From: Aureobasidium sp. EXF-3400
Taxonomy: Eukaryota > Ascomycota > Dothideomycetes > Dothideales > Saccotheciaceae
DNA length: 64,000 nt
NCBI GenBank assembly: GCA_024195585.1
Contig: SWBL01000151.1
Coordinates: 50,942 to 114,941 of the forward strand
Direction: 5' to 3'
Shown: piece by piece, positions 55,034-64,000 of the stretch
How the letters are laid out: each line of letters opens with the position of its first letter
Numbering within the stretch: position 1 is the first letter of the stretch
Program-made: the position numbers and the translations under genes
Notes under the pieces: generated by a model
What the model was told of the DNA's origin: nothing
Databases searched by the model: none
What the model saw: the letters and a program-made list of their open reading frames with translations, nothing else

Positions 55034-55643
55034 TCGTCAAATCCCCCGCGAATACTTCAACTGAAGGACGTGGAGACACTATCGGATCATTCAGAATGCT
55101 TGTTGCGTAGAACTGACTGTCAAGGACACCTTTATGGTACAGTTTTGCTGCGGTACTAGTGATTGTACAGCGGCAGGAGTAGCCAATGCTTAGCGAGATG
55201 CCGTCTATCGCCTCGATGCAGCCTCTCCAGGTGTTTTCGGTGCAGTTTTAGCGCATTCGAACGGATCAGTCATCAAACCTTTGCAGCAGGGTGATATCTT
55301 CACAGCTCTTCCTGCGCATAGAAAGAAGTTTGCCAGGGCAGACTGTATCTACATAGCTAATGGAGGCATGGAGGAATACAATCGTCCCGCTGATAATACT
55401 CAGATCGTTACCATCTCTGCTGTGACCAGGAGCGTAGGGGGTACACAAGTGGATATCACGAAGGAGAGGTCGCAGAGCTGGACTACGTTCATCTCCGCTG
55501 GAGGCGACATCTTCGAGATCGTGAAGGCGAGCGTCGGTTTTGAGTTCTCGAAAAGTATCACGGATCCTACTGCCTATACGTTCACTGTCCCTGAAGGACA
55601 GACTGGAGAAGTCGGTTCTATAGCAAATCTAGCAAACATTTGA
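55030..55643 (+). pseudogene. broken paralogue of the small secreted protein
   Basis: Coding pieces line up across frames: CATIVKSPANTSTEGRGDTI, then one frame over VELTVKDTFMVQFCCGTSDC, a TAG stop after AAGVANA near 55195, and an open piece to 55643 with DAVYRLDAASPGVFGA and GDIFEIVKASVGFEFSKSI, ending TVPEGQTGEVGSIANLANI. The GDIFEIV..GQTGEVG part aligns by eye with ASIFNLI..GTAGYVGFTP of the intact gene at 52458-53195. It has a frame change, a stop and a truncated end, so it is a pseudogene. Confidence 0.55.
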
Positions 55644-56123
55644 GCGAACTTAGAGCTATCACAGGATGTCACATTATTAGAACCATTAGCCGATGTCACT
55701 GCTTCGTTATCAACACTGCTCAAAGGGATATCATCTAACAGTTGCAACAGGCCGGCAGCAGGAGAGTCATGACCGGTTCCAATGGTCCCGTGGCTACGGA
55801 CACTTTTGATTCGAGACTCGCCGTCTCGGCGTACTGTATTTGTAGCTTCCGCTACGTCTTGAGGACCAGTATGTAGACCACCCGTACCATCACTTGGCTC
55901 CAAGTCAGGATTGACAATAATAGAATCATCACTGTCTATGCCCTTCCTCTTTTGGGAACTGCCTTTTGTTGTTCAGGTAATCCCAAAACGAGACGTCAGG
56001 CTTGTCTGGGAGTCTCTGATTGCGCAGGTCTGTTCCGACATCAGCAGGCGACACCATCTTGACCCGAGCTTCGATCTCTTCAGCATCAGGTTTTGAGAAC
56101 AACCCCAAGTACGAAAATTGCAT
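55574..56123 (-). pseudogene. possible degraded coding remnant
   Basis: Two minus-strand frames abut. The first (56123-55929) reads MQFSYLGLFSKPDAEEIEAR and VSFWDYLNNKRQFPK. The second, one frame away, reads KRKGIDSDDSIIVNPDLEPS and continues open to 55574. Together they look like a single polypeptide interrupted by a small indel near 55935. No domain is recognised, so this is weak. Confidence 0.25.
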
Positions 56124-56154
56124 CTGCTATATCATGTTTCCAATTTGTGCCAGC

Positions 56155-57054
56155 CTACTCGTCTGCCTCGATAGTCGCATGGCCGCCGACCTCTAGCTCG
56201 CTCAGGATTTGCGTGCCGACCACATGTCCAGATGCATCAGAAAAGATGGCAGCGACGGCTTGCACGCCATGAATGGGCTCATACTTGTACTGCTTTCTTT
56301 CAACTTCCTTGCCGTTCCTTTGCACCTTGTCCTCGTGGCCAGTGAAAGTCATGTCCTTGGCATATGAGCCTACGACTCTGGTACCAGAAACGCGACCGTC
56401 GTTATCGAGATCCTGCTCCACAATGTCGCCGTCTTGCTCGAGGATGCGATTTGTGTGCGAGTTGCCAGAAAAGTCGTTGATCGAGTAGAGGATGTTGTCG
56501 TCGAGCATGAAGGAACGCTTGACTGCCTGGCTAGAGCTAAAGCTCGAACTGTCGCCCGAAAGCAGTCCATCCACGGCGTCGCCTGTCTGATTGAGGATAT
56601 TGCCGACGCCTTGTCCGAGAGTAGCGATGACTGGATTCAAGTCGAGTGATCCCAGGACATCATCAACCATCGCAACCAGATTTTCTAGCCTTGCTTCCAG
56701 CAGAACCTTTGCCTTGACATCCTGAATGAGCAGTTGCACACTGTCAATCGAGAGATCGACTCCAGCATTGAACTGCAACAACTCCAGGACTTGTAGATCC
56801 AGGTTCACTTTTGCCGTCAGGTTGTCTACTTCGATATCGATTTCTTTGACCGAGACAGAGGCGTTGAGGTAGACGTCGGGGTCTGGATATTCGGCGCTGG
56901 CGTTCTGACGCGTGTTTGCGGTCGAGTAGATGACTGAGTCGTCGTCACCGCTGAGCGTGAGATTGTAGCCTACGTAGCCGGCATCAGAGGAGGCGGCAGA
57001 GACTGTGAGACTCAAGGCGAAAGCCAAGAGATAATTGCGAGCGAGCGACAGCAT
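56155..57054 (-). CDS. secreted protein, paralogue of the gene at 57658
   Basis: Intronless, 299 aa from the ATG at 57054; the signal peptide is MLSLARNYLLAFALSLTVSA. The core (residues 60-170) is a run of amphipathic strands or helices without cysteines: PDVYLNASVSVKEIDIEVDN, LLQFNAGVDLSIDSVQLLI and VDDVLGSLDLNPVIATLGQG. The C-terminal half is more charged and contains ILEQDGDIVEQDLDNDGRVS. The same core is found in the divergently transcribed neighbour. The family is unknown to me. Lack of a GPI signal suggests it is secreted. Function is not assignable. Confidence 0.82.
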   Translation of the reverse strand: MLSLARNYLLAFALSLTVSAASSDAGYVGYNLTLSGDDDSVIYSTANTRQNASAEYPDPDVYLNASVSVKEIDIEVDNLTAKVNLDLQVLELLQFNAGVDLSIDSVQLLIQDVKAKVLLEARLENLVAMVDDVLGSLDLNPVIATLGQGVGNILNQTGDAVDGLLSGDSSSFSSSQAVKRSFMLDDNILYSINDFSGNSHTNRILEQDGDIVEQDLDNDGRVSGTRVVGSYAKDMTFTGHEDKVQRNGKEVERKQYKYEPIHGVQAVAAIFSDASGHVVGTQILSELEVGGHATIEADE

Positions 57055-57657
57055 TGCTGTGTGCGGCGAAACTCTTGGAGTCGTGAATGATGAGAGTGCT
57101 GCGACAAGCAAAAGAGACAACCTTTCCTCAAAGTCACGATGCACGGCACTTGTACATTCAACCCATTGCCAACTTACCTGTGATCCAGCCTCAGCTCATC
57201 GCGTGCAAGCAATCAATCGACAATATTTCGATCCTCGAGCGGCTCAGAAGATTGCGCCACGCCAAATGACAGCTACGTGCAAGGTCAAAAACCTGGTATG
57301 CCAGCAATCTTGAGCGGAAGCGAGCTGTACATGAAGGAATAGCTGTTTCACCATGTCAGCCTTAAAAGCCATCCCACAGGACTGCGATGTTTCATTGGCT
57401 TGTCGGTGCGTCATCTCCCGCTAGCAAAGCAGGAACATGTGTTCGGCAGCTGAATCTCGGCCGACTTTGTGGTCGAAACGAAATTACAGAGTGATATGCG
57501 ACCCGTAAGACGGCCTTGTATCGTGATCGCTTGCTAAAAGTTGGTTGTGGAGGAGAGTCGTAAAGGTGACTGGGTAACTTGACTCCTGACATTTTGACGG
57601 TTGTCTCTTTGCATCGCTCTCAACTCTCAGTCGTTGCGGTCGCATTGCTTCGCAACC
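57055..57657. promoter_or_regulatory. shared promoter of the secreted paralogue pair
   Basis: These 603 bases separate the start codons of two head-to-head paralogues and are the only room for both promoters. No ORF is credible here. Confidence 0.4.
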
Positions 57658-58587
57658 ATGGCTCTCATCACAATGTCAAGATTCTTGATGCTCTTTGCCA
57701 TAACCATCTTCGCCCTCCACGTCTCGGCCCAAACAGCCGCAACATCTCCATCCACGGCAACAGCACCCCGCACACTTTCCTCCGCACGCAACAGCACGAG
57801 CAGCAGCACACGTACAAGCACTTCTCGCACCAGCGCATTCACACAAGGCGCAGCCCCAGATGTCTATCTCAACGTCCCCGAGCTCCACGTCGGCCGCATC
57901 GAACTCGTCGTCGAAAAACTGAGTGCAGACCTCAACTTGAACGCCAAAGTCGCAAATCTGGTGCAATTGAATGCGGGCGTGCAGGTTGCCATCGAAAAAG
58001 TCAATATCACTATTGCAGAGGTGGATGCGGAAGTTGAGTTGGTGGTACGACTTGGTAAGAAATACTCATGGTCGCTTGATCTCCTTCCGAAGCTGTTTGT
58101 ACTGATTTTTGGGGGATTAGGCCATCTTGTTGATATTGTCGGTCGCGTGTTTGATTCTCTGGACTTGAACCCTCTTCTCATTTCCACCATCGGCAACGCA
58201 ACATCTCTGGTTGGTAACGTGGTGACTAACGTCGTAGGCGCAGTAGACGGTCTCCTCGGCTCCATCACTCAAGGTGGCAAGACTCTCAACTTCGTCGTCG
58301 ACAACCTTGGAAACATTGTCCAAGAAGTTAGTGGTGTGAGCACCATTGTCGGCGACTATACAAGAAACATGACGCAGACTGGTGCAAGCAAGAGTGTTGG
58401 TCAGGGGTTGACACAGAAGGAGTACTCATATTCGCCATTGAATGCTCTAGTGGATATTGTCTTCAACTCTGCTGGGCAGGTTGTCCAGGCTGTTGTGCAG
58501 AAGAAGAATGGTGGAAACAGTGGAAGTGGCAGCAGCGGCAGTGGGTCAAACTCAACTGTCTCTGCCGCTTCGTCGCCAAAGCATTAG
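57658..58587 (+). CDS. secreted protein, paralogue of the gene at 56155
   Basis: Exons are 57658-58054 and 58121-58587, giving 287 aa. The 66-nt intron (GTAAGA..GATTAG) is a multiple of three and open, so an unspliced reading would add 22 residues, but splicing gives VRLGHLVDIVGRVFDSLDLN, which matches ARLENLVAMVDDVLGSLDLN of the paralogue. The signal peptide is FLMLFAITIFALHVSAQT, followed by a Ser/Thr/Arg-rich linker and the core PDVYLNVPELHVGRIELVVE, LVQLNAGVQVAIEKVNITI. The end is Gly/Ser-rich (NSGSGSSGSGSNSTVSAASS). The start may also be the ATG at 57673. Function is unknown. Confidence 0.82.
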   Translation: MALITMSRFLMLFAITIFALHVSAQTAATSPSTATAPRTLSSARNSTSSSTRTSTSRTSAFTQGAAPDVYLNVPELHVGRIELVVEKLSADLNLNAKVANLVQLNAGVQVAIEKVNITIAEVDAEVELVVRLGKKYSWSLDLLPKLFVLIFGGLGHLVDIVGRVFDSLDLNPLLISTIGNATSLVGNVVTNVVGAVDGLLGSITQGGKTLNFVVDNLGNIVQEVSGVSTIVGDYTRNMTQTGASKSVGQGLTQKEYSYSPLNALVDIVFNSAGQVVQAVVQKKNGGNSGSGSSGSGSNSTVSAASSPKH

Positions 58588-59469
58588 TTACCCACTTGTG
58601 GCAGTACACCCCAATTCAGCCAGATTTAGGACTTTTTTGACCAGCCGCTCGATCGGCCAGCATCTTCCAGGTAATCTTCATGTGCAAAATGTTCTAGTAG
58701 CGAAGCTTTAGCAGAGAAGGGTGAAGTAACAAGACAGCCATGGAAGGGATAGGGAGGAACTTGACTTGCACAAACGTCCTTTCTGAAATTGCTTGGTTAA
58801 CGCCCGTAGGGCCGATCACCATAGAAGTAGAATCCTTGCGTGGCGGTCTTTGTCCCGATGTGCTTGATTAGGCACGAAGCGCACGAACAAGCAGTGCTCG
58901 TGAGATTTGTGAGAGGCGGCATGTCAGCGACAAATACGAAGCAGACGAGAGACACCGCTGCGGACATTGAACACATGCGATAGTCAGGCTACGAGAGTTT
59001 GGCTCGCAGGTGCAGATGGGCGGGAAGCTGGAGGCTGAGCGACATACAGAAGCTGCCAAGTCGCCTTGTTACCCTCCGCAGCGTAATGTTTCTATGCTCA
59101 TTCGTGCATTCATCATACCTCTTATTCTGTAGACGTCGTCCTCGAGAGATCCGTGAGGAAACAAAGTCGCTCGGAGACATTGACGCCGCGCCAGCTTAGT
59201 GTGATTCGGGCATCAAGAATGAGTCGCTTGATCAGCTGCCGAGCGCAATAATGCGGAGCAATGCTGCACCGTCATGGGGCCGAGCATGGCCGAGTTTCCG
59301 GGGTCCTCCACCTACCCGAGAATCTTCTCCGGAGCTATGACTGGTCGGCATAGGTGGGCGTCCCGAGCACAATACTTTGTTTAAAGCAACTGCACGGTTT
59401 CTTGTCTGGCATCACCATCGCTTTCAATCTCCTGCACACGCATATCCTTCGTCCGTCGACACATAAACA
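58588..59469. other. no gene seen
   Basis: An 882-base stretch with the 3' flank of the secreted protein and the promoter of the hydrolase gene. No coding signal is supported. Confidence 0.45.
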
Positions 59470-61275
59470 ATGGGTGTAGATTGGCAAGGCGCCAATCCGG
59501 TACCAATCTCCTTCAAGCCAATCAGCGAGCCTTCCATCGGTCACAACAGTTACGAGGGGTTCCATCCGGGTCGACAGGATTTACTCAAGAAAGGACACTG
59601 CAAAAAGCAGTGGGACGACCAGGATGGCAAAAAGCTAGAGTCCGACATCATCCGCGACAACGATGTTGAAATTGTCATGCGAGATGGAGTCAAGCTCTAT
59701 GCCGACATTTATCGCCCAGCCGATGCGAAGGGGAAAATTCCATGTATCGTGGCTTATGGGCCGTATGGCAAGAAGTACAACATGGCCGGTATCGCCGTTC
59801 ACTTGCCATGGAAACTAGGTCTCAGGCCAGACGACACCTCCGGATACGAGACGTTCGAAAGTGTGGATCCCAAGGATTTCTGCGCGTGGGGATACGCGGT
59901 CGCCAATGTCGATTCTCGAGGAACGGGTCATTCGGAAGGTTACATATGCATCATGGGCGAGCAAGAGGCGCAAGACGGATACGATGTTATACAATTCCTG
60001 GGCCATCAGGACTGGTGCAATGGCAACGTTGGCATGGCCGGAAATTCCCACTTGGCCATCACGCAATACTTTGTCGCAGCCAAGAACCCGCCATGTTTGA
60101 AGGCTATCGCGCCATGGGAAGGATGCTCGGATTTGGGCCGCGAGCAGTTTACCAGAGGTGGAATCTTCTCCATCTCGAACAACAACTTCATCACCAAATT
60201 CACCGTGCGAGGCACAAATGGATACGAAGATTTCGAGGAAATGTACTCGCGATATCCTCTCTCATCAGCATACTGGGAAGACAAGCGTGCAGCTCTAGAG
60301 AAGATCAAGTGCGCAGCTTTCATCACCGGTACCGATTTCGCCGCAATGCACACCATGGGCTCCATCCGAGCCTACATGCAGATTGACAGTGAAAACAAAT
60401 GGATCAAGTGGAATGCAACGCAGGAGTGGTTCGACCTGTGGGCCGTAGAAGAGTCTCGACTCGAGCTGCGCAACTTCTTCGATCGCTACCTCAAAGAGGA
60501 GAAGAACGATTGGGAGCAAACTCCGAAAGTCAGGTGGTCTGTATTACAGTACGGCGACAAACCTCCGATCGAAAACATCGCACTGCCCGACTTCCCTCAT
60601 CCCGAGACAAAGCTCACTACCTACTACCTCGGCGACAAGACTCTCTCACTTTCCCCTGTCAAGACTGAGTCTACGCACTCGTACGACTCGGAGGGTAGCG
60701 AGCGCATTAAATTCGAAACTACGTTCGACAAGCCTACCACACTTCTCGGTCCTCCCAAGATCTACCTCAACATGTCCTGCAACGACCACGACGACATGAA
60801 TGTGTACGTCCAGCTGCGCAAGCTAGACAAGAACGGACATCCTCTGGTCCACGTACAGATTCCGAAAGAACGATGGCAGATCAAGTCCACCTACGATCTC
60901 TCCGAAGGACAGACCGGCAACGGTGCACTGTACTTCAAGGGAAACGTCGGCATGCTGCGAGCTTCACATCGCAAGATTGATCGGACCAAGACACTTCACG
61001 ATCACATACCTTTCCACCCGCACGATGAAGCACAACGTATTCCCAAGGGCGAGGTTGTTGAGCTAGAGATTGGTATTTGGTCAGGTGCCACTCATTTCGA
61101 GGCAGGAGAGACGCTTTCGGTCCAGATTTTCGGTTACATCTCGCTCAACCCGGAGCTCGAAAAGTTCAATAGACCTAGACCGGCTGAGCAGCAAAATCAT
61201 GGAAAACACCATGTTCATGTTGGTGGCAAATATGAGAGCCGAATAATTCTGCCAATCGTTGATTTAGGACTATAG
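59470..61275 (+). CDS. CocE/X-Pro dipeptidyl-peptidase S15-type hydrolase
   Basis: Intronless, 601 aa. Alpha/beta hydrolase of the S15/CocE group. The N-terminal hydrolase domain shows VEIVMRDGVKLYADIYRPAD, CIVAYGPYGKKY, GYAVANVDSRGTGHSEG and the nucleophile elbow GNVGMAGNSHLAITQY with the catalytic Ser in GNSH. The C-terminal jelly-roll domain (PepX_C-like) is seen as LLGPPKIYLNMSCNDHDDMN, VYVQLRKLD and ELEIGIWSGATHFEAGETLS. No signal peptide is present, so it is probably cytosolic. Members cleave amides or esters (Xaa-Pro peptides, cocaine-like esters, acylated metabolites). The substrate is unknown. It is the last intact gene before the AT-rich block. Confidence 0.92.
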   Translation: MGVDWQGANPVPISFKPISEPSIGHNSYEGFHPGRQDLLKKGHCKKQWDDQDGKKLESDIIRDNDVEIVMRDGVKLYADIYRPADAKGKIPCIVAYGPYGKKYNMAGIAVHLPWKLGLRPDDTSGYETFESVDPKDFCAWGYAVANVDSRGTGHSEGYICIMGEQEAQDGYDVIQFLGHQDWCNGNVGMAGNSHLAITQYFVAAKNPPCLKAIAPWEGCSDLGREQFTRGGIFSISNNNFITKFTVRGTNGYEDFEEMYSRYPLSSAYWEDKRAALEKIKCAAFITGTDFAAMHTMGSIRAYMQIDSENKWIKWNATQEWFDLWAVEESRLELRNFFDRYLKEEKNDWEQTPKVRWSVLQYGDKPPIENIALPDFPHPETKLTTYYLGDKTLSLSPVKTESTHSYDSEGSERIKFETTFDKPTTLLGPPKIYLNMSCNDHDDMNVYVQLRKLDKNGHPLVHVQIPKERWQIKSTYDLSEGQTGNGALYFKGNVGMLRASHRKIDRTKTLHDHIPFHPHDEAQRIPKGEVVELEIGIWSGATHFEAGETLSVQIFGYISLNPELEKFNRPRPAEQQNHGKHHVHVGGKYESRIILPIVDLGL

Positions 61276-61499
61276 AAATAAATAATCTATAAGTATGCAC
61301 CATGTTCAAGAAGCGTTCGGGCCGCTTTGGTTGTTGGCTGGTTCCAGATGGCATAGAATATCGCAGTCTCTCCTACACGATCTTGATTCTCGAAATTAGT
61401 ACCAGAGTCTTGAGGAAGTTTTAGCTGCAACTGGGGCTCCGAGCAGTTGCTGGATGTGACTTCTGTCTATCTTATTAAGTGCACGTATGTCGAAACCCG

Positions 61500-61990
61500 G
61501 AACTTCCAGTATCAGTCGTGCCATATCAGCTCTCCATCCTGGCTAGCGTGGTGTCAGATCGGCAAGAAGATGTAAAAGCACCGTACGGCCTTCCGAATCG
61601 CTTTCGTTAATGTCTATATCGCGGTAGTTTAGAAGAGCACGGACTAATTCGATAGAAGTAAAATAACGGATATGCATAAGCGTAGTATGCCTATGTCCCT
61701 AATAGCTAAAGTGTATGGCTTAATTGTAGTAGAGCTTAGGAAGTGCATAAGGACATTATGTCTATTGTACTTTAGCGCCTTAAACATAGCGGTAAACCCC
61801 TTAGCGTTTATAAGATAGGGGTTCGCTCTTAGCTCTAGTAGGAGTATTACGCTATCTAGTTAACTAGCTAAGGCGGCGTATATAATAGGCGTCTTTATAT
61901 GTAAACGGGTTCGACTATCTATCTCCGCTCTTATATTAGAACTAGAAGGAGCCATTAATACTCGATATATAAGACTTATAAGTCTAAAGA
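61500..61990 (-). pseudogene. ankyrin-repeat protein remnant
   Basis: One minus-strand frame, with interspersed stops, gives ankyrin-like units: RLHIKTPIIYAALAS, then LDSVILLLELRANPYLINAK, GFTAMFKALKYNRHNVLMHF, and in a shifted frame HTTLMHIRYFTSIELVRALL followed by NYRDIDINESDSEGRTVLLH. Repeated LLL-x-AxP and G-x-T-x-L elements spaced about 33 residues apart identify the fold. Stops and shifts show it is dead. Base composition falls from mixed to AT-rich along it. Confidence 0.6.
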
Positions 61991-63254
61991 TTATATAGAC
62001 GTATAGCAGTCTAATATTAGGTTCGACATCGAACCTACGTATATATAAATTATAGGCTACTCTATTACTAACTTTAAAATAATTAGTGTTTATAAGATAT
62101 TAAGGGCACCCTACCTATAATTTAATAAATAAAATAAGTTAATTTGTTTAAAAGTCCTATATTAATCTATACTAAGCAATTTTAAGATAGAGTCGATTTA
62201 TTTAAAATTTTAATATCGATTTTTTTACCTAACCTAGTATTATTTTAAGCTATAAAAATTATAGCTTAAGTAATAAATTTTAGTTAATAATTTAGTATAG
62301 TTTATAAATAGGTAAAATATATAGAATCGTAGGTATAATAGAAGTAAGAAAGTTAATATTTATAGAGTAAGTAACGTCTAGATAGTATTCTATCTAAGAA
62401 AAGTATCTAACCTTAGCTAAGGGTAAGCTAAACCCTAACTATATACGTCCTATATATATATTATATTAATCTAGGTTTATATTTTATAGTTAGTTTCTAT
62501 AGTAAACTAGTATCTAGAGAGTAGTTATACTAGAATTATTATAGACTAGATAAATCTAGATATAAAGTAGTATTTCTATAAGTTATTTATTATACGAGCC
62601 GAGTATAAGATTATATAGTGTATCTAGTACTAGTATATAATTAATCCGTTATATATTAAGAGTTATTTATATTATAAATATACTAAGTTAGTAGAGGTAC
62701 CCGATTATAGAGCTATTATAAGATATATAAAGAAACATATCTAGAATATTATAAAAGATAGAATAAAGGTTATATACCTAGAGCTAGGTTTACTACTAGT
62801 ACCTAGTTTCCTAGTATACTATTATAATCTAGAATAACCCTACTCTAGCTTAGTAAAGGATTTCTAAGCCTAGGTAGTAGTTAGGTTAAGGTTATACCTC
62901 TAACTCTATTTCTAGAAGTATATAATATTTATAATTAAGGCTTAATTAGTTTAAATTTATATAGAACTATACCCTCTTAAAGGAGAGGTTTAGGTAGCCT
63001 ATATAGGGGGGCTCCGACTTAGAAAAAATTATAGTATTAGGCATATAAGGCAGGTATTATAATAATATATATATAAACCCCCTAATGTTTTTTAATAATA
63101 TTATAGAGCATATTAATGCGATAAACTTTACTTTACTAAACATATCTATATCTATCGTAATTATTAAGTTATATATAGATAGGTTACTATACCTAAGTAT
63201 AGTTACTTTATAGGATAGCTATTATAGTCTTTCCTATAAAACCTACTAACTAAT

Positions 63255-63320
63255 AAGCTATTAGCTTTATAAATTTCCTAGTAGGGTAAGCTATTAGCTT
63301 TATAAATTTCCTAGTAAGGT
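63255..63320. repeat. 33-bp direct repeat, two copies
   Basis: A 33-base unit beginning aagctattagctttataaat occurs at 63255 and again at 63288, differing at one base near the end (gtaggg versus gtaagg). It sits inside the AT-rich block. Confidence 0.85.
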
Positions 63321-63456
63321 AACTAAAATATATTAGCTATCCGTTTTTAGAGAATATCTATATAGAAGATGTTATTATACTTAGCTCGAATAGATAACCT
63401 TATAAATACTATAGTAGATAGGCAATATTTAAGTACTAACCTTAGATATAATAAAG

Positions 63457-63545
63457 CGAACTTTCTTGCTATAAAAGCTTACTAAGTATAAGGAAGCCTA
63501 TATAAATCTAGGCGTTAAAAATCGCATTTATAGCGAGAAAGTTCG
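63457..63545. repeat. 19-bp inverted repeat
   Basis: cgaactttcttgctataaa at 63457-63475 pairs with tttatagcgagaaagttcg at 63527-63545, with one mismatch and about 50 bases between. It could be a hairpin or the ends of a very small element. The arms are richer in G+C than their surroundings. Confidence 0.75.
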
Positions 63546-64000
63546 GTAAGAAAGTTTGCCTTAATAGTATATAACTCGCCTAAAATCTTAATATAATATA
63601 AATCCTAGTAGACATAAAACAATTACAAAATTTAGGATTAATCTAGCTATAAATAAAGTTGTTATAAATACTTAAACTATACCTATTATAAGAGTATCTA
63701 ACGCCTAGACGCTTAGACCTTTAAAAATGTAAAGATAACTTAGTTAGGACTAATAATAAGAAACGATAACTATTATTATAGGTAGGATAACTTAACTACT
63801 TCTATTACCTAATTAATTGCGTAGCGTATACCTTTAATCGTTCTTTTATACTTAATATAGCATCTTAGACTATTTTAGGTCTAAAGTATATAATCTACTA
63901 CTCTCTTTAGGATAGTCGATGCCTTATAGGATTAAAGACTACTATCTTTGCTTATATTATCCTCTTTAGCTTCGCTTTTATTAGTGTCTCTAATTAATAT

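Larger units (their letters stand above)
61600..64000. repeat. AT/TA-rich block, RIP-like relic DNA
   Basis: From about 61650 to the window end the DNA is overwhelmingly A+T, with TA dinucleotides dominating and CG, CA and TG scarce; no ORF of note is present. The change from the preceding gene is sharp. This is how RIP-mutated transposon or repeat DNA looks in Dothideomycetes. No transposon protein can be read in any frame. Confidence 0.8.

Noticed and set aside
1..64000. tRNA, rRNA, CRISPR arrays, riboswitches
   Set aside because: No cloverleaf with A/B boxes, no regularly spaced repeats with unique spacers and no known aptamer were found by reading; a tRNA scan would be needed to be certain.
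62000..64000. Transposon relic inside the AT block
   Set aside because: The composition suggests one, but no reverse transcriptase, transposase or LTR can be read, so only a RIP-like block is reported.

Overview
This is nuclear DNA of a filamentous ascomycete (Pezizomycotina, most likely Dothideomycetes). The genes carry short introns of about 45-70 nt with GT..AG ends and CTAAC/CTGAC-type branch sites. There are Zn(II)2Cys6 regulators, an NCS2 purine permease, a fungal class I terpene cyclase and GPI-anchored wall proteins. The right end is a very AT/TA-rich block of the kind left by repeat-induced point mutation (RIP). Exon structures were rebuilt by hand from reading frames and splice signals.

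Layout. 1-8.4 kb: a DHA1-type MFS transporter, an uncertain membrane ORF, a cyclase-family hydrolase, an N-terminally truncated glycosyltransferase and a phosphotransferase remnant. 8.4-16.1 kb: an NCS2 purine permease, a divergent amidohydrolase of the SAH/MTA/guanine-deaminase type, a Zn2Cys6 regulator and a 2-oxoglutarate/Fe(II) dioxygenase, a plausible small nucleobase-utilisation cluster. 16.5-33.9 kb: the most coherent part of the window. In order it holds an AAAP amino-acid permease, P5C dehydrogenase, a 4-hydroxy-2-oxoglutarate aldolase/DapA-like lyase, an aspartate-type aminotransferase, a membrane protein of unknown function, P5C reductase, proline dehydrogenase, a Zn2Cys6 regulator and a sarcosine/fructosyl-amine-oxidase-type flavoenzyme.

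The four enzymes PRODH, P5CDH, aspartate aminotransferase and HOG aldolase are exactly the four steps of the animal mitochondrial route from trans-4-hydroxy-L-proline to pyruvate plus glyoxylate. I therefore read this region as a hydroxyproline (and proline) catabolic gene cluster, larger than the classical fungal prn cluster. The HOG aldolase and aminotransferase genes share one divergent promoter, and the regulator and flavoenzyme genes share another.

34.3-45.1 kb looks like a decaying terpenoid cluster: a P450 with two in-frame stops, a terpene cyclase with one frameshift, half of an isochorismatase-like gene, then an intact Zn2Cys6 regulator and an intact ABCC transporter. 45.9-61.3 kb carries surface and housekeeping genes: a repeat-rich GPI protein, a prolyl-hydroxylase-like dioxygenase, a small GPI protein with a broken paralogue nearby, a head-to-head pair of paralogous secreted proteins and an S15/CocE-type hydrolase. 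61.3-64 kb is gene-free, with an ankyrin-repeat remnant passing into TA-rich DNA with short direct and inverted repeats. I saw no tRNA, rRNA or CRISPR array.
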